Positions 48,701 to 60,304 of a DNA stretch of 64,000 nt are shown piece by piece. The notes under the pieces are model-generated. The model saw only the letters and a program-made list of their open reading frames with translations, was not told the origin of the DNA and searched no databases. The translations under genes and the position numbers were made by a program. The stretch comes from Liolophura sinensis (taxonomy: Eukaryota > Mollusca > Polyplacophora > Chitonida > Chitonidae). The DNA is taken from positions 33,955,608 to 34,019,607 of the forward strand of contig NC_088300.1 of NCBI RefSeq assembly GCF_032854445.1. Reading direction: 5' to 3'. Position 1 is the stretch's first letter. Each line of letters begins with the position of its first letter.

Positions 48701-49950
48701 CACAATGTACCCGCCATATTCCTGTTTTCTGGAACAACACTGTTATTCTGCTTTGGTTTCACTAAACTTCAGATGTCGGAATTATGTTGAATTATGTTTA
48801 GGTGTGCTTTCACAACGAATAGATAATGCACTCAGAGCCAGTAGTAAGTGCTGTCCTCCATGCAGAAGCCACAATATACACAGTGCATTTAAGTCCACGA
48901 ATGAAGCGAAAATATTTTTGTGGGCTAAAATTCCCCTGCCTTCATCTGTATCTTAAAGAGCGAATAATCAATCTTAACTGGAATCTTGATGGACCTTTGT
49001 CTTTTCTTAAGAAAACAATGTGTTATATTCCAAACAACTTCCAACCCACAAGCTATAAATGATAGTTCAGTTCTTAAATACATGTACTGTTATATTTCAG
49101 CTCTTTGTGTCATTTTTGTAATTGACAATTCACGCTTTTACAACAAAGAAAACAGCAAATATGCATGTATAATCAGCCGACATTTCCAGTGGTATATAAG
49201 TGCTGCCTTTAATCTTTGTCTTTAACACTCCCTATTGCATATAGTTATCTCTAAGTATAGTTCTAGTTAAGAAAATGGCTGCATCGTTTACTCTCAGCCT
49301 ATAATGCCTGTCCCATACTTAGAAGATGCGTTATTTCAGCCAGCCGAGAAGACCAGCTTTTCTGTATTAGCTTTAATACTTAATAATATAGCAAATTGAG
49401 GACATTGACTGTTTTCTTCAGGGGAATTTACAATGCAAGTTCTAAGTTGAGAACATGCGTTATTCTCATCTGAGATGCTGTAATTCTTGTCTCAAGACAA
49501 ATTTTGAGGGCAATACTATTTTTAAAGAAAGCTGTTATGCCCTTATTTTCTTGAGAAGTATCTGTAAAATTACGTCAAAATGTGCAACATTATAGACCTG
49601 GTTGCCAAAAATTATTGATTGAATATTTTGTTGACGAATTGTTTTTGATATTTACACGTCTCAGCAACCTAGCCACATATAGGTGGCACGTCCCATTATT
49701 AGCTTTAAGTTAGTCGTTTTATCATGTAAATCATATGTTAACGTTTATATTATACCATGTTATTCGTGTACAGTCGCCGTATGTAAACTTTAAGGCCCAT
49801 TAGCACCGGTACCAATAAGTATAATACTCTACACCCAAGCTATTTACTTATTTATTAATACGTATCACAATCGTTAATTACCCATATGTATATGTGATTT
49901 CCATCATGAATATGCTAAAGAGTGTTACCTTGACGGCCATATAAGTTCTC
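45758..49950. other. intergenic sequence with no supported feature
   Basis: AT-rich unique sequence. Short frames on both strands show no domain, no codon-like pattern and no flanking splice signals that fit together. No SINE copy was recognised here. Confidence 0.55.
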
Positions 49951-50112
49951 CTATGCAAGCGTTGTATTATCATATTCAAGCATCGTGCTATCCCATGCAA
50001 CCACTGTGCTGCCCTGTTCAACCAGTATGTTATCCTAGGCAAGCATTGTGTTTCCTAATGCAAAAATTGTTTCATCCTATACAAGCATTGTGTTATCCTA
50101 TGCAGACAGTGT
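49951..50112. repeat. 24-bp minisatellite, about 7 copies
   Basis: Unit is near CCTATGCAAGCATTGTGTTA followed by T-rich variants. Because 24 is a multiple of three the + frame stays open and translates to an eight-residue repeat, but nothing else supports a gene. Confidence 0.8.
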
Positions 50113-50656
50113 ACATTGCTTCCACAACGACATCAGAGACAATATTTGTCAATTCCCTGGTTTGAGATGATTTTTCATTAATCTTTACACTTGCATTATT
50201 GTATATATAGATACAAAATACACATCTAAGAAATTTGTAAATACTTGTAAACATATGTACTACACTGTAGCTAGTCTATATTAAAATCTAATGACTTTTG
50301 AGTGTACAGAATGTATATACATGTACAATGTATTTTTATTGTGTGGCAAAATATACTTCTTTGCAAAAGTTTGCACGAGTATGCAAGCGTGTTTCTTTTC
50401 TTTTGAACACGTGTATATACAGATATATAAATATATAGAAAATGAGCGATTGTGTCCACGTGTATGTTGCCCAAAGTGAAACATATCCAGCAGGCATTTA
50501 TTTGTATACAGTTTTTTATGACAATCAGGTGTCAAAGAGTGCGATATCTGTTATTTTGTACAATTTTACCAGTGTAATAAACAATGGACGATTTGACGAA
50601 ATTAATAATGCCTTTGCTTTTGTTTTTGATTGTTTTTTTTCTCGCTTTGTGGTTCT

Positions 50657-51018
50657 ATCATGTCTCATAGCAGTAAACATATGCCGTCGAGAGCAGTATT
50701 CTATAGGAATATCCAACCATGCCTCACACAAGTAAACATAAGCCGTGAAGAGCAGTATTCTATAGGATTACCAACCATATCTCGTACCAGTAAACATACA
50801 TCGTGAAGAGCAGTATTTTATAGGAATACCCAACCATATCTCATAGCACTAAACATATGCTGTGGAGATCAGTATTCTATAGGAATATCCAACCATGTCT
50901 CATACCAGTAAAGATAAACCATGACGAGCAGTATTTTATAGGAATACCCAACCACATGTCACACCAGTTCACAAAAGCCGTGGAGAGCAGCATTCTGTAG
51001 GAATGTCCAACCATATTT
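50657..51018. repeat. ~58-bp minisatellite, about 6 copies
   Basis: Unit contains AGTAAACATATGCCGTGGAG, AGCAGTATTCTATAGGAATA and CCAACCATGTCTCATACC. Copies differ by several substitutions each. Confidence 0.9.
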
Positions 51019-51094
51019 ATCCTTTCAGCAATATGCTTCTTTAAACGTATTTTTAAAAAAGCTGAAGTATCTCAGTCACTGTGTTCTGTGCGAC

Positions 51095-51345
51095 CTACGA
51101 AGCACACGAGGCGCTGGTTCAATCCCGGTCTTGGTTAGGAAATTCGTAGATTCTTTTCGTAGGACTCTCGGTGACAATAATCTGTAGTCGATGTTGGTAG
51201 GGCCGTTTGCGCGGTAGACAATCTCTCATTATAACTTGCCATAAGTTTGGCGATTCCCGTTGGGCACTCCCATATCTTACACCCATGAAATTAACTGCCA
51301 TGCTAAAAAATGAAATTTTCATTAGCACAGCAATTAACAACAATT
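51095..51345 (+). mobile_element. family C SINE-like element, diverged
   Basis: Has a B-box-like GGTTCAATCCCGG near 51116 and a 3' ACTCCCATATCTTACACCCATGAAATTAACTGCC-type region that parallels the 39555-39716 remnant. The tail AACAACAATTAATC is the tail type of SINEs here. Confidence 0.45.
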
Positions 51346-51530
51346 AATCATCCATTCAGTGAATCAAGTTGGCTGTTTATACAAAACAGGCCTTTTCTGT
51401 TCACGCGGTGATATCACCACACTGGTTTGATTACTCATGAAACAGAATGTCTGATCAGCCGTATACAGAAGACGACTGTATTTCAGTAGGCTCGTATATG
51501 GAAGCACATGGGGCGCGGGATAGACGACAT

Positions 51531-51797
51531 CTCGCTACCTCGCCACCCCGACCTTTCTAATACAGGGCGGGGCTGCGAGGTAACGAGGTAGCGAAGTGAG
51601 GTGGCGAGGTAGCGATGTGAGGGAGCGAGGTAGCAATGCGGGACGGCGAGGTAGCGGGATCAACATAATCTCGCTACCTCGCTGTCTCGCTGTTTCGCTA
51701 CCTCGACCTGTGCAAAAGGCGATGTAGCCATGCGAGATAGCGAAGCAGTGAGGTAGCGAAGCGAGGTATCGAGGTGGCGAAGCAAGGTAGGGAGGTA
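51531..51797. repeat. GAGGTAGCGA-type repeat in both orientations, with inverted repeats
   Basis: A ~10-bp unit GAGGTAGCGA and its reverse complement TCGCTACCTC recur many times, producing stem-forming arms. One perfect 16-bp inverted pair is TCGCTACCTCGCCACC (51532-51547) with its complement at 51600-51615. Frames through it encode Leu-Pro-Arg-type repeats and are not genes. Confidence 0.88.
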
Positions 51798-52044
51798 AAT
51801 GCGCTTTATCCAGGGCTTTGGTATATACAAAACAAAAAAGAGACACTTTATTCTCCCAGCTAAGTGAATGTAACAAGCAAGACACATTGGATAAAACGAC
51901 AGCTCATGTGAGCAGCTATTTTGTTATTTGTTATTAACTTTTTGACCTATACATGATTTGTCGTTCAGATAAAGAACACACAGCAAAACTGGCCTGAAGG
52001 GCGAGTATAGGCTATAATATTTCTAATATTTTGTCTGTCTTATT

Positions 52045-52140
52045 AATTTGATTTATTTATTTGATTGGTGTTTTACACCGTACTCAAGAATATTGCACTC
52101 ATACGACTGCGGCTTGCATTAGGGTGGGAGGAAAGCGGTC
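52045..52140 (-). mobile_element. family A SINE, 3' fragment
   Basis: Reverse complement of the tail and 3' block (TTATTTGATTGGTGTTTTAC, CCGTACTCAAGAATATT, ACGACTGCGGC), truncated after GGGTGGGAGGAAA. Confidence 0.85.
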
Positions 52141-52865
52141 TTTTTCTTTCTTCTCAATGGCTTAAAACATCAGTGTTATTTGATATGCTTGTAAAGTCAA
52201 AAATGAATAATTGTCAGAATTCATCATTAATATACTGGTCTGACATGAATTCTCACCGCTATTTCGGTTTTTAATCTATTAAATATTGCCCGATGCCCTC
52301 AAAAAAGTTTTAGGAGGCGATGAAGCCAAATTGAGAATCACTAGAGGTCATGGTGGCATCGCATTTTATGGCATTAATATCTTGATCAAGATGCACCGTC
52401 AATCTGCAAACATCGCAGCGAGTGAACTCCGTGCAAAACTATGACGCTTCCTCGTGTATAATTCACTGCCTGCATTATTCATAGCCACGTTACCACTGTA
52501 CCCAAAGTGAAAATTAAACTTTAAATGACTGATAAACCATTTTCTTAAATGAGGTTCATCTACCTTGCTGAAAGCCAGGTCAGTTAATGCAAATGACTGG
52601 CTTAAGCGCACTCAAATTTGCATACAAGTCCATGTATATAGTTACATAATAATTCGTTATAAACAAGCAGCTATTCCTGATATCAGTGTTTGCATACATT
52701 ACTTTTGGTAATTTCTGAATCCTAGTGCAATACTTTGCATGTTTTATTATAAGACTTTGACTCTATGTTTAACGCATTAGCATAATGTACTGCCTAATTC
52801 GCGTACTTGTTCTACTTAGTTAGTGTACTTAGTTGAACACTTAGGTGGATTCCATCTTTCTTTTA

Positions 52866-52957
52866 TTTCCTCTTCAGTCGTATACGTGCAAGGGAATGTC
52901 TACCAGCAACCTGCGGATGGTCGTACATAGGTTTCCCCCGGGCTTTGCCCGGGGCAA
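52866..52957 (+). mobile_element. family A SINE, central fragment
   Basis: TCTACCAGCAACCTGCGGATGG and GGTTTCCCCCGGGCTTTGCC match the middle of family A; both ends are missing. Confidence 0.75.
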
Positions 52958-54179
52958 ATCCAGATACCTATACACTGATTGTTGGCTTCAAGGCAAGATA
53001 AGACTTAAATAAATAGAGGCAATAGTTTTCGTTAGCATAATTCTGTTAGTTTATGTAGACATAAAATTGCTATGTCCATGGTTCATGATATGTCTTCTCA
53101 GTGTTAAATACAGATCGTATTCAAGAAACACAGTTCATTAAGAGTAAGAGATAGTTCATTAAGAGTAAGAGATATAAGATGTTTGTATTAAACAGTTCAC
53201 ATTTTTCTTCATTTAAGAATTAAATTAAACGTTCACAAGAAACACATGTTTATAAATATCTTAGTTTAATATATTTAAGTTAATAATTAGCTAATAATAA
53301 GCCAAGAAAAGATTTATCATCATGTCAAATAACGGCGGTTTACTAAGTGTGTGTAGGACTAAACCCAAACGCAAAGCAAAATACCTGAGAAATTCTCAGG
53401 ATACCAAGTAAGCGCTTTAAAGTGCTCATAGCTAAGCAGATAATAGGTTTTCGCCTCAAATAGGTTATGTACATAATAGAACCATTATGTGTATCGCTTA
53501 AAGTGTTTTTAATATAAGAGAGCTGTACCTTATCAGTTTTTTAGTTATAGTTGCCTTTTTTGTTTCGTTTGTGCAGATGTATACTTCTGATACTTGCTTT
53601 TAAAGAAATTATGGAAAAGAAATAGTTTTTATATTATATTATATATATTATTTTATTTTTATTAGCCCTAAGCCATGTACATTTGGTAATCGGTTTTGTC
53701 TTCGCCAGATACCATAACATACCCGCTCTTTAAATTCTGTCTGTTTGTCTGTCTTTTGATAGAGGTGTAGATATAGGCATGTATTGATAGACGTGGAGAT
53801 ATCGGCAGAGATCTGTACTCGAATGTATATTTACAGTTATGCACAGACATGTGAATCGTGACTTTGACAAGTCATTTATGTCGTAGTAATGAATCAGATG
53901 GACTAAAAATATTCCACCAAGCCACATGGCACTGGCGATTCAGTTATCAGCCCGCAGTTAACAGGATTTTAATTACATTGTGGCTGTGATCAGTATGCGA
54001 TAGGTCTAAGTAATCGATATTATACAGATTGGAATATCGGCATATCATTAAGCCCAAGCGATCGAGAATGTTTAAAACCGCGAGTAGATAAATAGATAAG
54101 AAACAACAGTTTAATATATTCGAGGCTTTTTCTCGTGAATTCTCATGAGCTTTGCTTGATCTGCATGTCTTGCATGAGT

Positions 54180-54252
54180 TTTTTTTTATCTATTTGATGG
54201 CAGTTTTACACTTCACTTAAGAATATTTCACTTATACGACGGCGGCTTTGCA
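54180..54252 (-). mobile_element. family A SINE, 3' fragment
   Basis: Reverse complement of the 3' block, with CAGTTTTACACTTCACTTAA, then AATATTTCACTTATACGACGG and CGGC; truncated shortly after. Confidence 0.75.
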
Positions 54253-54594
54253 TGAATGTATACTCATGCAAAAGCGCGGTGCTGAGTCCAGTGAAAGCAG
54301 CACCGTTTCCAGTACATCGGCAACTTGGGTAACAGCTGAACTGGTCGATTTTCTCTTAAAACATACGAGTTATACGTTTACCAGTGTGTGTACAAACACC
54401 GTACCAAAATGCAGAAATAAACAATTAGCTACACAAAGTAGGGCCAAATTACATTTCAAAGGAATGGCTCTCCATTGTAAGATCAGCGCAAACGTACAGA
54501 ATACATTAGCACAAGCATTTTGACATAAACAAACAATTTGATGGCCAATGGCTTCTAGTGTTCGAAACTAGTTTCCGCTGATTTTTTCCTTAGG

Positions 54595-54740
54595 TCAGTG
54601 AATTTGTTGATTACGTGACAAGGTGCAGTGGGTTCGTTTCAGCCGCTGCTTGTTTTCTTTAACCCTCAACCACAAGCAACAAAACTGATCATTGTTGAGT
54701 AAGGCGTAAAGCAAAAGTCAAGTAAACAAGTACAAGTTCG
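54595..54740 (+). mobile_element. very diverged SINE-like remnant
   Basis: GTGCAGTGGGTTCGTTTC resembles a B-box region, and TTGAGTAAGGCGTAAAGCAA followed by AAGTAAACAAG resembles the family A 3' block and tail. Confidence 0.35.
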
Positions 54741-55072
54741 AAATAGATGAAAAATACAACCCATCCCACCCCTATATCCCAACCCCCAGCCTCAGAACCC
54801 TCGATAAGTGAAAGGCTCATGTTAAAATGCAGGATGTTAAATATTTGACCGTCTGTCAGCCCGACAAAGGAACAGTGCGAGTTATATCACAGCTGTTCGT
54901 CATAACTAATAACGATCATGATATACTCGAGGCGCTCTACATCAACCAATGAGTAATGGGGTGCGTTCCGTTCGTCGACCTGACTGCCACTGTGCCGACA
55001 CAGTGACACAGTGTGACGTCCCAATGTTACGTATGTGGCTTTAAGACGCTGCAATACACACCACAGATTTCA

Positions 55073-55082
55073 CTGACGTCAG
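55073..55082. promoter_or_regulatory. palindromic CRE-like site
   Basis: CTGACGTCAG contains the full CRE core TGACGTCA. It lies just upstream of the candidate exon at 55088. A single 8-mer match can occur by chance in 64 kb, so this is only suggestive. Confidence 0.3.
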
Positions 55083-55087
55083 ACTAG

Positions 55088-55272
55088 GTGGCGGCAGTAG
55101 CGACACTGGTCTTCTCCAGTGGCCAATGGAACGACACGTCAGTGGCCACTACCTCCGCCAGTGTCCACCTGGGAGCGAATGGAATGTACCCCCCGGTGTT
55201 CAAATCCATCTCTGAGAGGGGACCGTGCCTCAGCGGAATCCAGATCAAAAGCCCAGCGGTTGTGTATTATAT
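55088..55272 (+). CDS. candidate internal exon of an unidentified protein
   Basis: An open frame of 61 codons bounded by a possible acceptor (ACTAG at 55083-55087) and a GTAAGA donor at 55273. It is less AT-rich than its surroundings. The translation begins Val-Ala-Ala-Val-Ala-Thr-Leu and includes an Asn-Asp-Thr sequon, a Tyr-Pro-Pro-Val-Phe motif and Gly-Pro-Cys-Leu-Ser. I do not recognise a family. A second frame is also open over most of the region, which weakens the case, and no partner exon was found downstream. It could be an orphan exon, a gene fragment or chance. Confidence 0.25.
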
Positions 55273-58200
55273 GTAAGATGTGGTTCTACTTTCAGCAAAT
55301 AACCCTGTGTGTAATTCAAGCGTAATGGGTAGTAGTTTCATTTGTCAGTATATGTATGTGGTAAACCTGTCCAAATGCAAACCACAAAAGATCTTTAAAC
55401 ATTTGTTACATAAAGTTTCATATTACCTGAGACTGTCAAGTTTTCTAAAAAAACAAAAACAGGCTATCTATTTATACATTATTCGACATATTCTATATAA
55501 GATTGATCGCAGGTTTTGTCCAAGTCGCTTTTTTGCCGTGTGGATTTTATCCGGTGGGGCTTTTATTACGGTTTATATAAAAAACATAACGTAATATCGT
55601 TTCTGACATATAACTTCACACTCTTTAGTGACGACATATATGACAACGGAACATAGATCATAAGGACAATGTTATTTTATACTGTAAAATGCACGAAAGT
55701 GTTTCCGCTGTTGGAAAAAGAATCGATGTCAGTGCTAACCGCAAACCGATTATTCATAACTTAATCATAGATTATGTTAACCTAAATAACATGCACAGTG
55801 AGAAAGACTCATATTATAAGCGGCAGACGACGCAATATTTTTTAGCTGTAAATGTAACTCATCCAGACGGTTTTGACATGACGGAAAAATTAATGTAGAA
55901 TTGCTATCTTCGTCATTTTTTCTTCTTATTTTTTTTCTCATTAAACGGAGGTTAATGGTGTCCGCACATGGTGATTTTGGGTGTCAGATGCAGTGGCCTT
56001 CCTTGTCAGACAATGTATGATTAGAACAATTGGAACAATCATTGTGTAAAGTTGAACATTGTCCGCCTAAAGTCGACCAACGCTGTGTACGCTTTTGTTC
56101 TTTCCTTAATAGGTCACCATTTCGGAGTAACTGTGTACGTTAATGAATTTGATACATATAGTTCATCAGCACCGAAGCGTAAGAGTACACAGTTTAGTTG
56201 AACAGACTATGCTGGAGATATCTGGCCAAAAATACCTATTCGCTAATTAAAATTTTTCTGTATTTACCAAGAATAGCTCAAATGACTGGTTTTCAGTGAA
56301 TATTAGACTCGTCCCTGTCCCATTTATACTGTTCAGAGTAGTCTTAAATATGGAAAAGTCATAACGCGACATGTTAACATATTGTGGAAGGTAATTATTT
56401 GGGGTATTCTATAATGTAATAGTAATAATTTGATAGCATTTGCGCTGATGGAATTTTTTTGCCCAAAATCCCTTGTGTACATTACCTCATTGTTCACATA
56501 TATGTGAATAGTAGGTGATATCATTCTCACTGACACACGGGAACATGATCTTCTAGCGCAGTGCATTACTGCTATAAATTTGGGATCGTTTACCCAATAA
56601 CATTGTCAACAAATAACGTTGGCTTTATGTATAATAGGCGTAAAGTTGCAATGTATTTCATCCCAAAATGGCGGAAAGACTGTTGTCAGGAAAACTAATT
56701 ATCACGTATCCAACTATTAAACATCTGTACGTGATCGCCCTTCTGTGTAGGTAGTGACGTCATTATGTCAGACGGATATAAACAGAGAAAAACAAGTGCA
56801 AAGAGTGAAATAGCGTTTTGATCCCGCACAAGTCTTGATTCAGATGTCTTGACTGTTTTGATTTCAGTGTAGCCCTGAGTGACTATGCTCGTAGGGCGTC
56901 GCATAGTCATGGAATGCTGGTATTCATCTCTGAAGGAACCATGGTAAAATTTCGAAAAACAGTCTATTACTAATCTAATTTCAGTGCATCATTTACGTAC
57001 CGCCTTAAAACGACGCGTCGAACAGCCTTGTATTAAAGTATACTATACTTCTTCATGACCTCATTCGCCACCGAACAAATTTAACCCAGACATGAAGTTT
57101 TTACATTGTTTAACTGTTCAGATATTTCTAACAAAACATTTTTGTGGTAAGAGCAACACTATTATTAGATGGAAAAGGCATTTAATCGTTCAAGCTAGAC
57201 ATAAAAGGTGAATTCTGAGTTTCAGTTTTAGTTTAGACAATTAACTAACCAGCTGGTTGAATCAGTAACCAATAGACCTGTCAATGGACGGAGAGACGAG
57301 TGTTTAGACGGAGGGACTGATTGAATGATATCTTCAGATCACTGGTTCCCAGTTGCACTCGAACTCATTGTTTTCAGTGGTCCAGTTTAAAATAAATAAA
57401 TTTTTAGACAAATACGTCTGCTCCTTTGTCAACAGGACGTAAGTTTACAGCGGTGCACTTCCCTATGCAAATATAGATAACGGAGATTTCTCTGGTTTTC
57501 CGTACACTTCAGGTGCACATGTGGGTGTTAATATGTATCCGAAGACAGGATCTTTTCGTCGTAATGTAAGGCAAACAAACTGGTTTAAGAAATCTCTTTT
57601 GAAAGTAAATTAAACAGAACGGTTAGATTCTCCGTCTCATCGACTGGAAGGTGACGCTCAGCTTTATCGTATTATATCAGTACAGTGTGGGCTAATCGGA
57701 CAGATCGCCCTCCACGAAGAACTGGTTTGTACGCCACGTATCGCCTCTGCTGTACTCAGCGCACATCTTAAACAAAGGGACTCAACTGCTGTCGAAAAGC
57801 CAATACCTTGCCATAAAGGTTAAAATCTCAAAATGGCGGCTGCTTACGAAAGGGTGTGCTCTGGAAGCGTACGAATCTCACGATGATGGAATGAACTCAA
57901 AACAACAGCGATGATTCACACGATAAGCATCTAATTATTTTTCACTTTTGAAAATAAACTCTCGACTGACGACCTGAATTCCTGGTTTATTTTTGATCCA
58001 CACATGGTAATTAATTCATCTAGGCTCTGATGACTAGGGTTTATTAGCTCGGCTTTGACACGGTAACAGAAGGTCATTAACGGAATAACGGAATAAAGGA
58101 ACGTATTCACGCGCTAATACGTCTTCGACGATGAACACAAAGAATTTAGCTGCTATAATCAAGACACGTCGACACCACGGTGTGGCGTTTACGACATCAC

Positions 58201-58380
58201 ATGCCGTTGATCCATCACATTGGGGTTTTACGGTTATATAAAACAAATCGTTCACAATATACACGGTACTAGTTAACATACTTCTACAAACTTCTGGTCA
58301 CTCGCTTGTTCTGAATGAAGAAAAAAAAAGCCGTTGAGCTAAAAGAGTTGACTTTTATTTACATTCCACATTTACATTCT
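55273..58380. other. intergenic sequence with no supported feature
   Basis: AT-rich unique sequence. Several short frames (for example 55689-55898) have ATG starts but no recognisable domains and no compatible splice partners. Confidence 0.5.
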
Positions 58381-58420
58381 TCATTTCGGCTATCTTCCGA
58401 GATGAAGATAGCCGAAATGA
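58381..58420. repeat. perfect 17-bp inverted repeat (hairpin)
   Basis: TCATTTCGGCTATCTTC at 58381-58397 is followed by a 6-base spacer and its exact reverse complement at 58404-58420. It would form a stable stem in DNA or RNA. It is not followed by a T-run and there is no associated gene. Confidence 0.9.
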
Positions 58421-59010
58421 GCTAAAGCATTTTTTTGCCATGTAAGACAATCCAAAATGTGTGTGTATACTATAAATCTTCTACTCAGTGTTTAGTTTGT
58501 AGCCACTTTAATACTACACTCACATACACCTAATAAGAATACATAAGTTAAATTCTCACAATAAATGCGTTGCATTTTTGTTCAAGCTGTCACAAATATG
58601 TTTTCTTGAAGTACCTCCACACATATTGGTTCCTTCAATATGAAAGATTACATTCAATGAGAGTTAAAAGGAGAGCAGTGTTATTGTTCGCAAATAGTTA
58701 CAGGTAGGTCTAACCGGTGAACCTTACGGTCTATACCGTACTGCCGATTAAAGGATTTATAATTTGAGGACATTGTCATTTGACTGATTGTTATGATAAT
58801 GGCATTCTTGTAATTTGTTGGGCTGTCAGTTTGGCGGAATTTTCATCCAGTGTGGTTAAGTTGTTGAAAGGCGTGAGCAGACAATTGGTGTCTCAATAGA
58901 GTTAAACAACAGCCATGACACAAGTGTCACAGGACCTAGCATATGACGCACAAGCTCGTGTAATTTGAAGGCCACCGTGCCTGAACTCATTCAACAATTG
59001 TTTAAGTTTG

Positions 59011-59437
59011 GGACACACTAGGCGGATTTTTTTTCACTAGTAAGGGCGAACTTAATCGCCCACGAAATGCGCTGACGATATTTACAGCATAATTGCGGAC
59101 ACACTGTGCGGATTTTTCCGCTGGTCGTGATCAGTAGGTTATGTCATGTGGCCTAGTAAACCATGTGACACAAACAAAATTTCACAGTTCCACAAACTTC
59201 CGTGTTATTTGATTGGTCAAATCGACCGTCTCGATCGCCGAAATTCGCTGAAGCGGACACACTACTTGAACAGAGTGAAATCACCGGCGTACTTCTTCGC
59301 TATTATCTGACATCTTTAATACAAGCGAATTTCGGTGCGAACAAGGACGCCTGAGAATTACACCTTCGTCAGCGCAGACGCACTTGGCCGATTTTCAGAA
59401 ATTCACAAGATACTGTTTGAGCGAAAAAAGTGTGTCC
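59011..59437. mobile_element. possible decayed non-autonomous DNA transposon (MITE-like)
   Basis: GGACACACT occurs at 59011-59019, 59097-59105 and 59255-59263, and in inverted orientation at 59429-59437. The first two are followed by similar GCGGATTTTT sequence. An inner inverted pair, CCGAAATTCGCT near 59239 and AGCGAATTTCGG near 59325, adds to the pattern. Repeated subterminal motifs with inverted ends fit a MITE, but no clear target-site duplication was seen. Confidence 0.35.
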
Positions 59438-60304
59438 CCTACTAAAACCATACTCAGGCATTTTCCAAACACTATAGCGGTCAGCTTAATGGGTGGAGAA
59501 ACCGGTGGAAGTTACACAGACGAAATTGTCCACGTGTGGCGTACACTATATAATGGTGGAAGACAAATGATCTTCCATGGACGTCAGACTACACAAACGG
59601 CCACACAAGTGTCGTCGACTGCTTGTCACGTGCGTCACGTGAAGGTCCACAAATTCTTTATCTAAGGCCTGGATTGAAAGCGTAGCTAGTTTGTCCTATT
59701 TAGACAAGCGTTTAAACTACTTCGCCAAGACCCGTTCCTTGTTGAATTGGTCGGATAAGATACAACTATAGCCTATTACTCAACAAAAATGTCTTTATCT
59801 ATCAAAGCCCGCAAATAAGAAAAATACATGATTTTCTTTTATTTCTTTGAATAGATATATGAACTATTCTTGATTAAAAGCGCTGCGTATTCTGACTTTA
59901 TTCAAACTTAAAGTCTATATAAGATGAATAATGGATACTTGAACACGACATGGATTAAAATCTGTATCAGATATTGTTCTTTATCTCTAGGAAATATAAT
60001 AACATAAGCATACAGAGTTTTACAAGGGGTGAACTAAATGAAAATGTTAGAAATTCTATATTGTTGCTTTGGAATTTACAAATTATTCGACATTTTCCAA
60101 GAGTTTGAAATGAACGCAAATCCATTGTTGCAAATCATGGGCAAAAGTTTACCTGGTACATATTTGAAAAATAAACTGCTTATATTTAAAACAAACCGCG
60201 AGCAGGAGGTCCGGGTTCATATATTGAGTTTGACCCTGAAAAAAGCAACAACACTGGCATTCTTGGTATTTTATATTTTGAGGAGCGCAATATATGATAG
60301 TCTC

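Noticed and set aside
51535-51887. Minus-strand frames rich in Leu-Pro-Arg repeats
   Set aside because: They arise from the GAGGTAGCGA repeat and carry no domain.
55689-55898. 69-codon ATG frame downstream of the candidate exon
   Set aside because: No domain recognised and no acceptor in the right phase to join 55272.
59384-59665. 93-codon ATG frame
   Set aside because: No family recognised, and it overlaps the end of the MITE-like segment; no splice partners or promoter evidence.
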